Positions 9,114 through 17,595 of a stretch of DNA of 64,000 nucleotides are shown piece after piece. The notes beneath the pieces are model-generated. The model did not search any database. It was not told the DNA's origin and saw only the letters and a program-made list of their open reading frames with translations. The DNA comes from Beijerinckiaceae bacterium (lineage in GTDB: Bacteria > Pseudomonadota > Alphaproteobacteria > Rhizobiales > Beijerinckiaceae). The first letter of the stretch is position 1. The number at the start of each line of letters is the position of its first letter. Made by a program: the position numbers and the translations under genes. The DNA lies in the NCBI GenBank assembly GCA_004564215.1, contig CP024846.1, positions 868,001 to 932,000 on the forward strand. Direction: 5' to 3'.

Positions 9114-9287
9114 TTTAAACCTCAGCTATAATGGGATCACTCGGCTCGTCCACGATGCACGCCGTGACGCGGCCTCGCGGTCCAGCATGCGCGCCCCGTG
9201 GCAACCATCGCTTCTGGCGCGCTTGCTCCTTCGCCAATGATCCAGTTTCTGCCGACAAAAACTGCCTGAACACAGGGCTGCCCGCCA

Positions 9288-9524
9288 TCAAGCACTCGGT
9301 ATCGCCCGGTCGATCCACTCATAAACGTCCAGCGGCCCACTACAGGGTTTGCCACAACCCGCTTGACATTGACCCTCGACATCGAGCCGCGAGACCTTGC
9401 CCTTTCGGACCCAATGATCGAGCACCGCACGCGCCACCTCCGGCGGAATATTAAAATGCGTAGCAACATCGGGAACAAATACCCGCTTGTGCGTTATCAG
9501 GTACTCTTTGATCTCGGTCAGCAT
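9288..9524 (-). CDS. feoC: FeoC-like protein of ferrous iron transport
   Basis: A 78-residue winged-helix protein beginning MLTEIKEYL. A cysteine cluster at residues 53, 57 and 61 (GQCQAGCGKPC) fits the FeoC family, where it can hold an oxygen-sensitive Fe-S cluster. FeoC proteins interact with FeoB and protect or regulate it. The start codon overlaps the feoAB stop (TGATG), so translation is coupled. A longer frame exists upstream but lies entirely inside feoAB and is not preferred. Confidence 0.85.
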   Translation of the reverse strand: MLTEIKEYLITHKRVFVPDVATHFNIPPEVARAVLDHWVRKGKVSRLDVEGQCQAGCGKPCSGPLDVYEWIDRAIPSA

Positions 9525-12040
9525 CAGGCTTTGGCGACCAATTTGCTTGCCGACACACGCCTGTTTCTCATCCCGAAATAGGCGCTCGCCACGCCGAGGA
9601 CGACGAAATACGTCAGCACGCTCAATATCCATGCGGTCGATGAGGATGGATGAGAGACAAACGTGCCGATCTGGTAGAATAAAATAGCCGCACCATAGCC
9701 AAGGCTAACCGTCCAAAACACCATCAACGCCGTCCACCGTCGGTTAGTCTCGCGCGCGGTCGCCGCCGTGGTCGCGATACATGGGTAACATAGGAGTAAT
9801 ATGAGGTAGGCAAGCGCCCCGACCTTGCCGTCGAACCGGCTCGCCAACGCGGGCGCGAGACCGCTGTGAGCTCCCTGCGCGCTCGCCGCTGGGCTAAGCC
9901 CGATGAGGGCTTTCAGATTTTGCGGAATGGTCATCGCCGCCCGCTCGATCTTTTCCACCAGGTTGAAACCTCCCTCCGCAGCAGCCGGCGGCGCCTTCTG
10001 GGCGTCCAAATAGATCGACTCCAGGGTGCTCACGATCACGACCTTATGCAGAACGCCGGTCAGGAGCGCGACCGTGGCGGGCCATTGATCTTCCTGGACG
10101 CCCATCGGGGCCAAGGCCGGCGTGATCGCCCGCCCGCCCGCGGCCAAAAGAGAGCGATCAATCGGCTGCTGGTTGAATGACCCGTCGGTTCCCCACACGC
10201 TTAGCAGCTTCAGGATAAGCACCATCGGGATGATGAACTGGCCCACACGAAATACGAAAGCCTTCACGCGCGTCCAGGTACTGATCAACACATTTCTCAG
10301 CTTGGGCAGATGATAGGATGGCAACTCCAGGACGTGCACCGCGCGTTCTTCAGTGAGCAAGCTTTGCTTCATCAAGAGCGCGGTGATCATCGCGAAAACG
10401 ATTCCGAGGAGATACATGCCGAAGATCACGAGGTGGCCTTCGGCTGGGAAAAAGGCTGCGGCAAATATCGTGTACACCGCCAGACGACCGCCGCAGGACA
10501 TGAACGGGGCCATCAGCACGGCCACGATTCGATCTCGGGGGCGATCCAACGTGCGCGTCGCCATGATGGCGGGCACATTGCAACCGAAGCCAACCACCAT
10601 GGGCACGAACACATTTCCCGGAAGACCCAGGGAACGCATGAGACGATCCATGACGAAACTGGCCCGGGCCATGTAGCCCGACTCTTCGAGCATTGAAATG
10701 AAAAGGTAAAGAAACCCGATGATAGGAATGAAGTTCACCACCTGAAGAAGACCATTGCCGACACCGCCGGCGAGCAGGACGTTAAGCCATGTGGGAGCGT
10801 TGAGCTGCGCGAGGATTTGCCCGAAACCTTCGATAAAGAAGATATTGGAAAGCTGATTGAAAAATGGCTTGAAAGCTCGACCAAGCTGAATCGTAAATAA
10901 GAACAGGCAATACATAACCCCGAGGAAGATGGGGATACCGAGGAGCCGATTCAGCACCACGCGGTCGATCCGGGCCGAGATACTAGGACCCGCCGCGGCG
11001 CGCTTGGGCTGCGCCTCGCCAGCTAATGCATGGATGAAACGGTAACGGCTGTCCGCGATAAGGATATCGGACTCGTCGCCTGTCTCTTGCGCAATTTGGC
11101 TAGCATGCGCCTCTTTCGCTTCTCTCACCGTATTGCCGACCTCATGGGTCGCAAATGCGTCACCTTCTAGCAAGCGGACCGCCAGCCAGCGGCTTTCGAA
11201 GCGAGTTGTTCCCGAACCTTCACTAATCAATCGCGACAGGTCTGAGATCGCGTCTTCAATCAACGGCGGGTAGTCAATGGCGAGGCTGGGTAGGGGTTGC
11301 TTCTCGGCGAGCCGCTGAAGCTCTGCCTTGAGTCCCTCGACTTCTCTCCGCTTGGAGGCGACCACCGCCATGACCGGGCAAGTCAGTCGATGTTGGATAG
11401 CTTCGAGGTCAAACTCCGCGTCCCGGCCCTTGGCCTCTTCCATGATGTTGAGGATGACAACTAACGGCGCCTTCATCTCCAATAATTGCGTTGTTAGATA
11501 AAGGTTATGCTCCAAGTGGGAAGCGTCGACGAGATCGATGATAAGGTTGGCTTCGCCCGAGAGAATATAGTCGCGTGCGATCCGCTCATCGATAGAGGAA
11601 GCCTCGTCATACGCATCAAGGGAATACATCCCCGGCAAATCGACGACCTTGACGGTTTGATCTCCGAACCGGCAAAATCCCACCTTCTTCTCTACCGTGA
11701 CGCCGGCCCAGTTTCCTACCCGCTGCCTCGCCCCTGTCAGGCCGTTGAACAATGTACTCTTGCCACAGTTCGGGTTGCCGATGATCGCGATCGTGAGCGC
11801 AGCGCTGACGCGCTCGATCAACAAGGCCGACACTTCGTTCTTGCGCATGCTGAGGGAGGTGTCGCGCACGCGAACCTCGACCGGGTCACCAAGCGGAGCA
11901 ACCCGAACGACAGTGAATTCAGCGCCGGGCGTAACCCCCATCGACAGTAATTTCTGCCGCTGGGCGATACCCCCGGGTTTGAAGCCTATGACGCGGCCTC
12001 GTTCACCGACTTTCAGATCACCAAAGTCAATTGCCATCAT
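9524..12040 (-). CDS. feoB: fused FeoA-FeoB ferrous iron transporter
   Basis: An 838-residue protein joining a FeoA SH3-like domain (about residues 5-78: GERGRVIGF, LLSMGVTPG, VRVRDTSLSMRK) to a full FeoB. The GTPase part shows G1 GNPNCGKS at 88-95, G3 DLPGMYS at 134-140 and a G4-position NIME at 198-201. The usual G4 form is NxxD, so Glu replaces Asp here. The membrane part has two Gate-type segments, including GFGCNVPAIMATRT and PFMSCGGRLAVYT, and a long C-terminal set of membrane helices. It imports Fe(II) across the inner membrane. In most bacteria feoA and feoB are separate genes. feoC follows directly. A weak FNR-like site lies about 260 bp upstream. Confidence 0.95.
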   Translation of the reverse strand: MMAIDFGDLKVGERGRVIGFKPGGIAQRQKLLSMGVTPGAEFTVVRVAPLGDPVEVRVRDTSLSMRKNEVSALLIERVSAALTIAIIGNPNCGKSTLFNGLTGARQRVGNWAGVTVEKKVGFCRFGDQTVKVVDLPGMYSLDAYDEASSIDERIARDYILSGEANLIIDLVDASHLEHNLYLTTQLLEMKAPLVVILNIMEEAKGRDAEFDLEAIQHRLTCPVMAVVASKRREVEGLKAELQRLAEKQPLPSLAIDYPPLIEDAISDLSRLISEGSGTTRFESRWLAVRLLEGDAFATHEVGNTVREAKEAHASQIAQETGDESDILIADSRYRFIHALAGEAQPKRAAAGPSISARIDRVVLNRLLGIPIFLGVMYCLFLFTIQLGRAFKPFFNQLSNIFFIEGFGQILAQLNAPTWLNVLLAGGVGNGLLQVVNFIPIIGFLYLFISMLEESGYMARASFVMDRLMRSLGLPGNVFVPMVVGFGCNVPAIMATRTLDRPRDRIVAVLMAPFMSCGGRLAVYTIFAAAFFPAEGHLVIFGMYLLGIVFAMITALLMKQSLLTEERAVHVLELPSYHLPKLRNVLISTWTRVKAFVFRVGQFIIPMVLILKLLSVWGTDGSFNQQPIDRSLLAAGGRAITPALAPMGVQEDQWPATVALLTGVLHKVVIVSTLESIYLDAQKAPPAAAEGGFNLVEKIERAAMTIPQNLKALIGLSPAASAQGAHSGLAPALASRFDGKVGALAYLILLLCYPCIATTAATARETNRRWTALMVFWTVSLGYGAAILFYQIGTFVSHPSSSTAWILSVLTYFVVLGVASAYFGMRNRRVSASKLVAKA

Positions 12041-12598
12041 CGAACCTTAAGTAAGGGAACACATCCCCTTCTAACATTGTAACGGACAAGGAGAGGAAAC
12101 CCTGACACCGGCCTAGCAACAAAATCGAGAAGAAGCGGCCAACCGCTGCTTTTTCCTGTCCTCGCAAAAATTACGGCGAGGTCGAGGAATGCGAATTGAA
12201 AGAGTAAATTGACGTTTGTAGGCGCCAATATGCTCTACCAGCCAAGTCTGGCGGGGCCTCCTACCAAACCTATGTTAGGATCGGATTGGGGGATCATGAT
12301 TGACCTAAATCAGGGCGCCTGATCGTTGCACGCTGTAGCTTGGCCTCATCGTAGCGCTCCAAAGGCGGCGGGGGCCGATTGACGCGCCGGCGTCATCACG
12401 TTTTCATGATTTGCGGACAGTCGGTATCGGCTCAGTCCTATCACGCACGCCTGAGAAAAAGAGAAGCCCACGCGAATGAGGAGCACACTTGAAAGCTCGT
12501 ATCTATCGTCCCTTGTCGCCGCATTTACCAGATAATCTAGCCATGATCGTCGACGCCGTACTCGCAAGTCTGCCCGACGCCGGGACGAGGAAAGCAGC
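12041..12598. other. 558-bp divergent intergenic region (feoAB / permease)
   Basis: No convincing gene in this stretch; short open frames here lack recognisable sequence. It should contain the promoters of feoAB (leftward) and of the permease gene (rightward). The one notable motif is an FNR-like half-conserved palindrome at 12300-12313. I could not identify a Fur, Irr or RirA site by eye. Confidence 0.5.
12300..12313. promoter_or_regulatory. imperfect FNR/FixK-like site
   Basis: TTGACCTAAATCAG matches TTGA-N6-TCAA at seven of eight conserved positions (the last base is G). It lies between feoAB and the permease gene. Weaker than the site at 1335 and could be chance, but anaerobic control of ferrous iron uptake is common. 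Confidence 0.4.
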
Positions 12599-13663
12599 AT
12601 GAGTTCCGACACGTCATTGATCCTGCGCAAGCAACCGCGCGAGCCGTCCGCGGTAGTCTGGCTGGCTGGGACGGCCATCGCCGTGTCAGTTTGGTTCACC
12701 GTCTACGGCCAACTCGTCCCCCTCTCTGAATGGGTCGTGTTGCTCCTGCCCCTCGAGCGCGGCAGCCACCTTGAGGAGGCGATTAGGTTCTTCGTCTACG
12801 ACACGCCAAAAGTGTTGATGCTCCTGACGCTCGTGGTGTTCGCCATGGGCGTGGTGCGCAGCTTCTTTTCGCCCGAGCGCACGCGAATCCTGCTAGCCGG
12901 ACGGCGCGAGGGACTCGGTAATGTCGCGGCCGCCGGCCTCGGCATTTTCACTCCATTCTGCTCTTGCTCGGCAGTGCCGCTCTTCGTCGGCTTCGTCTCA
13001 GCCGGCGTGCCGCTCGGCGTGACGTTCTCATTCCTGATCGCAGCACCGATGGTCAACGAGGTGGCGCTGGGCCTGTTGTTTGCGCTCCTCGGCTGGAAAA
13101 TCGCGCTCACCTATCTGGCCTTCGGCCTCGCGGTGGCGATTGTTTCGGGCTGGGTCATCGGCCGGTTGCATCTCGAAGGCTGGCTGGAGGAATGGGTCCG
13201 CAGCGCCCGCTCAGGCGCCGTCGACCTGCAGGCCGACCGGCTGAGCCTGGTCGATCGGATCAAAGCCGGCATCGAGGCGATGCGCGACATCGTCGGCAAA
13301 GTCTGGGTTTGGATCATCGCAGGCATTGCCGCCGGGGCGTTCATCCACGGTTATGTGCCATCCGACTTGCTGGCCTCCATCATGGGAAAGGACGCTTGGT
13401 GGTCGGTGCCCGCCGCCGTCCTGATCGGCATCCCGATGTACTCGAACGCCGCAGGCATCATCCCTGTGGTCGAGGCGCTTCTGGGCAAAGGCGCTGCGCT
13501 CGGCACGGTGCTCGCCTTCATGATGTCGGTCATCGCGCTCTCGCTGCCTGAGATGATCATCCTGCGCAAGGTACTGAGTGTGAAGCTGATCGCCGTCTTT
13601 ATCGGCGTGGTCGGCCTGGGCATTCTCGCGGTGGGCTTCCTGTTCAACGCGCTCTTTTCCTGA
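12599..13663 (+). CDS. UPF0718/DUF318 family permease (ArsP-like)
   Basis: A 354-residue integral membrane protein with about eight hydrophobic segments in two halves. The first half carries TPFCSCSAVPLFVGF and the second IPMYSNAAGIIPVVEALL, the paired signature of this permease family. Some members (ArsP) export trivalent organoarsenicals, and others are of unknown substrate. A GAGGAAAG ribosome binding site lies just upstream. The next gene, 15 bp later, encodes a small dithiol protein, a pairing common in this family. The arsenic operon immediately to the right supports a metalloid or thiol-related substrate, but specificity is not proven. Confidence 0.85.
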   Translation: MSSDTSLILRKQPREPSAVVWLAGTAIAVSVWFTVYGQLVPLSEWVVLLLPLERGSHLEEAIRFFVYDTPKVLMLLTLVVFAMGVVRSFFSPERTRILLAGRREGLGNVAAAGLGIFTPFCSCSAVPLFVGFVSAGVPLGVTFSFLIAAPMVNEVALGLLFALLGWKIALTYLAFGLAVAIVSGWVIGRLHLEGWLEEWVRSARSGAVDLQADRLSLVDRIKAGIEAMRDIVGKVWVWIIAGIAAGAFIHGYVPSDLLASIMGKDAWWSVPAAVLIGIPMYSNAAGIIPVVEALLGKGAALGTVLAFMMSVIALSLPEMIILRKVLSVKLIAVFIGVVGLGILAVGFLFNALFS

Positions 13664-13678
13664 AGAAAGGTAATCGTC

Positions 13679-13912
13679 ATGAAGGACATTAAGGTGCTCG
13701 GACCCGGTTGCGCCAACTGCAAGAACACAACGGCGCTTATCGAACGCGTCGCCCAGGAGAAGGGCCTTGCGATCAACCTGCAGAAAATCGAAGATCTTCG
13801 CGACATCATGAGTTACGGCGTCATGTCGACGCCTGGCGTTGTAGTCGATGGGAAGGTTGTCCACGCAGGCGGCGTGCCGAGCCGCGAAAAGGTCGAGCTG
13901 TGGTTGATCTGA
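13679..13912 (+). CDS. small thioredoxin-like dithiol protein (MTH895 family)
   Basis: A 77-residue thioredoxin-fold protein with a CANC redox motif at residues 11-14 (GPGCANCKN) and the cis-proline loop MSTPGVVVDGKV. It is shorter than ordinary thioredoxin and matches the small redox-active disulfide proteins often encoded next to UPF0718 permeases. It begins 15 bp after the permease stop, so both are probably co-transcribed. It may deliver or reduce a thiol-bound substrate of the permease (inference). Confidence 0.88.
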   Translation: MKDIKVLGPGCANCKNTTALIERVAQEKGLAINLQKIEDLRDIMSYGVMSTPGVVVDGKVVHAGGVPSREKVELWLI

Positions 13913-14003
13913 TGAAGCTCTGTGGTCGGCCCACCACTCCCAACATCTGGACAGCTCCTATGCTCGATAAAGCAAAGCACACGGTTAATGGCAACTATCG
14001 CCG

Positions 14004-15170
14004 TCATCGCTTTACCGGAGCGAGAGGAGCGGCCACGCCGCGCTCATACCAGTTCTTGCTGCGGTTCACGATTGCAACCACCGACAGCATGACGGGAACT
14101 TCAATGAGCACGCCGACAACGGTTGCAAGAGCTGCACCCGACTCGAAGCCGAACAACGAAATCGCGGCGGCGACCGCAAGCTCGAAGAAATTGCTCGCCC
14201 CGATCAATGCCGAAGGCCCCGCCACACAATGTCGTTCGCCTGCCAAACGGTTCAAGAGATAGGCGAGGCCAGAGTTGAAATAGACCTGAATGAGGATTGG
14301 CACGGCGAGGAGTGCGATCACCAGCGGTTGACGCAGTATTTGCTCGCCCTGAAAGCCGAACAGGAGAACGAGCGTCGCCAGCAGCGACACCAGGGACAGG
14401 GGCTGCAGGAAACCGAGAACGCGCCCGAGCGACGCCTCTCCGCCAGCGTCTAGAGCGGGATGAGGAAAAGTGGAATCCGGTTTTCCGCCCGCATCCCGCT
14501 CTAAACTTTTGGAATCGATCACGTTCATGATTTTGGATTGAGTCAATCCAAAATCATCGTGATCTAGAAGTCGGCGGCGGATCAATTGCGCGGCGATGAC
14601 CGGCAGGACAATATAGAGAACGACCGAAAGAACGAGCGTATCCCATGGCACGGTGATCGCTGAAAGGCCCAGCAACAGACCGACAATCGGCGCAAAGGCG
14701 AAGACCATGATCGCATCGTTCAGCGCGACCTGCGACAGAGTGAAATGTGGTTCGCCCTTGCTCAAATTGCTCCACACGAAGACCATGGCTGTGCAGGGCG
14801 CGGCAGCGAGCAAAATGAGCCCGGCGATATAAGAATTGATCTGATCGGCTGGAAGATAGGGCCGAAAGAGATGGCCGATGAACAGCCAGCCCAGCGCCGC
14901 CATCGAGAAGGGTTTGACCGCCCAATTGATAAACAAGGTCACGCCGATGCCGCGCCAGTGCTCTTTGACCTGATGAAGCGCGGCGAAATCGATCTTGACG
15001 AGCATCGGGATAATCATCAGCCAGATGAGAATCGCAACCGGTAGGTTCACCTTGGCAATTTCGGCGGCGCCAATCAGATGAAAGACACCAGGGAGAAAAT
15101 GACCCAGGACGATACCAACGATGATACAGAGACCGACCCAAAGGGTCAGGTAACGCTCGAATCCGGACAT
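14004..15170 (-). CDS. acr3: ACR3 family arsenite efflux permease with in-frame repeat insertion
   Basis: A 388-residue ten-helix arsenite exporter, about 40 residues longer than usual for this class. The conserved catalytic cysteine is Cys126 in AAPCTAMVFVWS. After LIRRRLL (residues 196-202) about 40 residues are encoded by a 120-bp palindromic repeat; normal sequence then resumes at AGGEASLGRVLGF. The insertion falls in a cytoplasmic-side loop, keeps frame and introduces no stop, so the protein may still work. It is the last gene of the arsC-arsR/arsC-arsC-acr3 operon and starts 13 bp after the preceding stop. Confidence 0.95.
   Translation of the reverse strand: MSGFERYLTLWVGLCIIVGIVLGHFLPGVFHLIGAAEIAKVNLPVAILIWLMIIPMLVKIDFAALHQVKEHWRGIGVTLFINWAVKPFSMAALGWLFIGHLFRPYLPADQINSYIAGLILLAAAPCTAMVFVWSNLSKGEPHFTLSQVALNDAIMVFAFAPIVGLLLGLSAITVPWDTLVLSVVLYIVLPVIAAQLIRRRLLDHDDFGLTQSKIMNVIDSKSLERDAGGKPDSTFPHPALDAGGEASLGRVLGFLQPLSLVSLLATLVLLFGFQGEQILRQPLVIALLAVPILIQVYFNSGLAYLLNRLAGERHCVAGPSALIGASNFFELAVAAAISLFGFESGAALATVVGVLIEVPVMLSVVAIVNRSKNWYERGVAAPLAPVKR
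14449..14568. repeat. 120-bp double-palindrome element inside acr3
   Basis: The element is bounded by TCTAGA at both ends. Hairpin 1 has arms TAGAGCGGGATG (14451-14462) and CATCCCGCTCTA (14492-14503). Hairpin 2 has GATCACG/CGTGATC outer arms (14517-14523, 14558-14564) and ATGATTTTGGATTGA/TCAATCCAAAATCAT inner arms (14527-14541, 14543-14557). Similar palindromes are dispersed in many Rhizobiales genomes, from memory. Its length is exactly 40 codons, so acr3 remains open. It resembles the protein-coding palindromic elements known from Rickettsia in behaviour, not in sequence. Confidence 0.85.
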
Positions 15171-15182
15171 ACAGATTTCTCC

Positions 15183-15635
15183 CTAAACTTTCAGTACCCG
15201 CTGACCCGCGGCGTCGATGACAAGCTCGCCGTCTTCCTTGCGGAACTCGCCAAACTGAGATGGCAGAAGATCGAGCACCAACTCGGAAGGACGGCACAGC
15301 CGCGCGCCCTTGGGCGTCACGACGATAGGCCGATTGATGAGGATCGGATGGGCCATCATTGCATCGAGCAGGAGTTCGTCGCCCAGTGAAGGATCGTCGA
15401 GATTCAATTCGTGAAAGGGCGTACCTTTTTCACGAAGAAGCGCCCGCGCCGGGATCCCCATCCTTGCAATGAGATCGATGAGGATTTCACGAGTCGGCGG
15501 CGTTTTGAGATATTCAATGATCGTCGGCGCAATCCCGGCATTGCGGATCATGGCAAGCGTGTTACGCGAGGTCCCGCAGGACGGGTTGTGGTAGATCGTG
15601 ACCGCAATGGGCCTGGCGTCGGCGCCGGTCTCCAT
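15183..15635 (-). CDS. arsC: glutaredoxin-coupled arsenate reductase (ArsC/YffB type)
   Basis: A 150-residue thioredoxin-fold arsenate reductase. The catalytic cysteine is Cys20 in YHNPSCGTSRNT, and the PILINRPIVVTPKGARLCRP segment holds the conserved arginines. This type uses glutathione and glutaredoxin to reduce arsenate to arsenite. It stands two bases after the ArsR-ArsC fusion and directly before acr3. It is mechanistically different from the two phosphatase-type reductases in the same operon, so the operon has two redox routes for one reaction. Confidence 0.93.
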   Translation of the reverse strand: METGADARPIAVTIYHNPSCGTSRNTLAMIRNAGIAPTIIEYLKTPPTREILIDLIARMGIPARALLREKGTPFHELNLDDPSLGDELLLDAMMAHPILINRPIVVTPKGARLCRPSELVLDLLPSQFGEFRKEDGELVIDAAGQRVLKV

Positions 15636-15637
15636 CG

Positions 15638-16573
15638 TTACGCAGCCTTGCTCTGGAGCGTTTTCTCCGTTGCGCCGTCCATGGCGCCGATGTCCAACAG
15701 CTTCTGTTTCAGCGTCGCAAGATCGAGCTTTTCAAAATCAAGATTGACGAAGGCGGAGACCCGCGCGGAAAGGCAGCGATAGGCGTCCATGAAGGCGGCG
15801 CGCTTCTTGGCTTCCGTGCCTTCGATGGCCGCCGGATCGGGTATGCCCCAATGGGCGACGAGCGGATGCCCAGGCCAACGGGGGCAAGCCTCGCCCGCCG
15901 CCGAATCGCAGACCGTAATGATGAAGTCCATGTGCGGCGCATCCGGCCCCGCGAACTCATTCCAGCTCTTGGACCGAAATCCGGCCGTCTCGTAACCGAG
16001 GTCCTTCAGCAATGCGAGCGCATGAGGGTTCGGTTCGTCCTTCGGCCGGCTGCCGGCCGAAAAGGCGCGCACGCGACCGGCTCCTTCCTTGTTCAATATC
16101 GCTTCCGCAAGTATCGAGCGGGCGGAATTGCCGGTACAAACAATCAGAACGTTATATGTCTTGTCTGACGTGAGCCCCTCTCGTTTGGCTGGAAACAGAG
16201 TCGCAGCATCGGTCGTATCCGACGGGCCGCAGATCTTCTCAGTCACGCCGCAGCAATCCTCAAGGAGAAAGGCGCCGAGCCGTAGGGCGCGAGCGCGGTT
16301 CGCCGCGTAGATGATAGAGCGGCCCTCGCGCCGAGCCATTACGAGGCCTGCCTGCTCCAGCACCGCAAGATGTGTCGACAAGGTATTGTGCGGCACAAGA
16401 AGAAGCCGGGCGATGTCGCCGGCCGCGAGGCCATAGGGCAGATAGCGAATGAGAAGCCGGAACACTTCGAGACGCGACGATTGCGCCAAGGCGCCGAGAA
16501 TTTGTAGCGCATCGGCCCCTTCGAAGCGCTCGGGCCCCGACCCCGCGACCGGTCTGGAGGTCCGGGCCATCAA
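15638..16573 (-). CDS. ArsR repressor fused to low-molecular-weight phosphatase-type ArsC
   Basis: A 311-residue two-domain protein. Residues about 20-115 form an ArsR/SmtB winged helix (DIARLLLVPHNTLSTHLAVLEQAGLV) followed by Cys107-Cys108 and Cys115. That three-cysteine pattern resembles the arsenite site of the Acidithiobacillus-type ArsR. Residues about 138-311 form an LMW protein-tyrosine-phosphatase-like arsenate reductase with the P-loop CTGNSARS at 146-153 and GFRSKSWNEF. The start overlaps the stop of the upstream arsC (ATGA). It should repress the operon and also reduce arsenate. Fused ArsR-ArsC genes are known in some acidophiles; whether repression and catalysis influence each other is open. 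Confidence 0.93.
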   Translation of the reverse strand: MMARTSRPVAGSGPERFEGADALQILGALAQSSRLEVFRLLIRYLPYGLAAGDIARLLLVPHNTLSTHLAVLEQAGLVMARREGRSIIYAANRARALRLGAFLLEDCCGVTEKICGPSDTTDAATLFPAKREGLTSDKTYNVLIVCTGNSARSILAEAILNKEGAGRVRAFSAGSRPKDEPNPHALALLKDLGYETAGFRSKSWNEFAGPDAPHMDFIITVCDSAAGEACPRWPGHPLVAHWGIPDPAAIEGTEAKKRAAFMDAYRCLSARVSAFVNLDFEKLDLATLKQKLLDIGAMDGATEKTLQSKAA

Positions 16574-17088
16574 GCTTTCTCCTCGACGGAGTTCGTCTTG
16601 CCGATCTCATCGAGCTGCCGCTGAAGCGAGAGCTTGTCGAGGCTCTTCATCGGCAGTGAAGTGAAGATCGAAATGCGGTTGTAGAGCATCCTGAACGCAT
16701 CTGCGAACGCCAGATGTTTCTCGACCTCGGTTCCTTCGGCGGCGGCCGGATCCGGCTGGCCCCAATGGGCCGTCATCGGTTGGCCCGGCCAATAGGGACA
16801 TTGTTCTTTCGCGGCGTCATCGCAAACAGTGAACACGAAATCGAGCGGCGGGGCGCCGGGCCCAGCGAATTCATCCCAGCTCTTCGAGCGAAACCCGTCC
16901 GTCAGGAAGCCCGATTTTTCCAGAATCGCGACCGCACGCGGATGGATCTCACCCTTGGGATGAGAGCCGGCGCTATAGGCTTTGAACCGGTCCGCGCCGA
17001 GCCGATTCAGGATCGCCTCGGCCATGATCGAGCGCGCCGAATTGCCGGTGCAGAGGAAAAGGACGTTGTAGATCTTGCCATCGGCCAT
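16570..17088 (-). CDS. arsC: arsenate reductase, low-molecular-weight phosphatase type
   Basis: A 172-residue LMW-PTPase-like arsenate reductase. The P-loop CTGNSARS begins at residue 13, followed by GFRSKSWDEFAGP and the DFVFTVCDDAAKEQCPYWPG segment with the thiol residues used in the reduction cascade. It is closely similar to the C-terminal half of the next gene, so the two probably arose by duplication. First gene of the leftward arsenic operon, with an ArsR-type palindrome about 45 bp upstream of its start. Confidence 0.94.
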   Translation of the reverse strand: MADGKIYNVLFLCTGNSARSIMAEAILNRLGADRFKAYSAGSHPKGEIHPRAVAILEKSGFLTDGFRSKSWDEFAGPGAPPLDFVFTVCDDAAKEQCPYWPGQPMTAHWGQPDPAAAEGTEVEKHLAFADAFRMLYNRISIFTSLPMKSLDKLSLQRQLDEIGKTNSVEEKA

Positions 17089-17131
17089 GACTTCCCCTTG
17101 CGAAAATTGAGGATTTTCATTTACATCGATA

Positions 17132-17149
17132 TGTCGAATATTATCGACA
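17132..17149. promoter_or_regulatory. probable ArsR operator
   Basis: TGTCGA-ATATTA-TCGACA is a perfect inverted repeat of six-base arms in an AT-rich stretch 44 bp upstream of the first arsC. Size, composition and place fit a site for the ArsR domain encoded in the operon. Further ATCGA-like half-sites flank it on both sides. Confidence 0.6.
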
Positions 17150-17595
17150 AATAGATATTATATCGACTGCGCGTTTCAGGCAAGACCAAAGAACGAGTCA
17201 GGCTGAACGCCCTAAGGACCGGCACAGTGGTCACTCATCAGGACCAAGCAACTCTGCAGTAGGGAAAACTGCGTTCGCGCTGGATCCGAACCTTCCCGCC
17301 TGCGACGTTTCAGGAGATCAGATCGGTTGGACGGCCAAAGCACAACAGGTTGCGTCCAGCCCCCTCGCGAAGACTTACCCGCGCGAAGCATAGATGTCGC
17401 TTTGAGCCCCACAGTTGCATTGTCTTGCAATGGCTTTGACGTTCCAGCGCGGAACGGCGTTTGGCCAGGGCTTTGACGCCGCCTACATCTGCTAATTCCT
17501 TCCAAAGAAAAATATTGGTGGCCCGCGGAATAAATGGAGATCGTGCATGTCTACCCAATAGACAGCCATCAATTATCTCTTGAGGCCAGCTGGAT
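17150..17595. other. 446-bp gap between the ars operon and the DUF305 gene
   Basis: Short minus-strand frames cover part of this gap but show no recognisable protein sequence, start or composition typical of the neighbours. The right side should contain the promoter for the DUF305 gene. I see no repeat or RNA gene. Confidence 0.4.
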
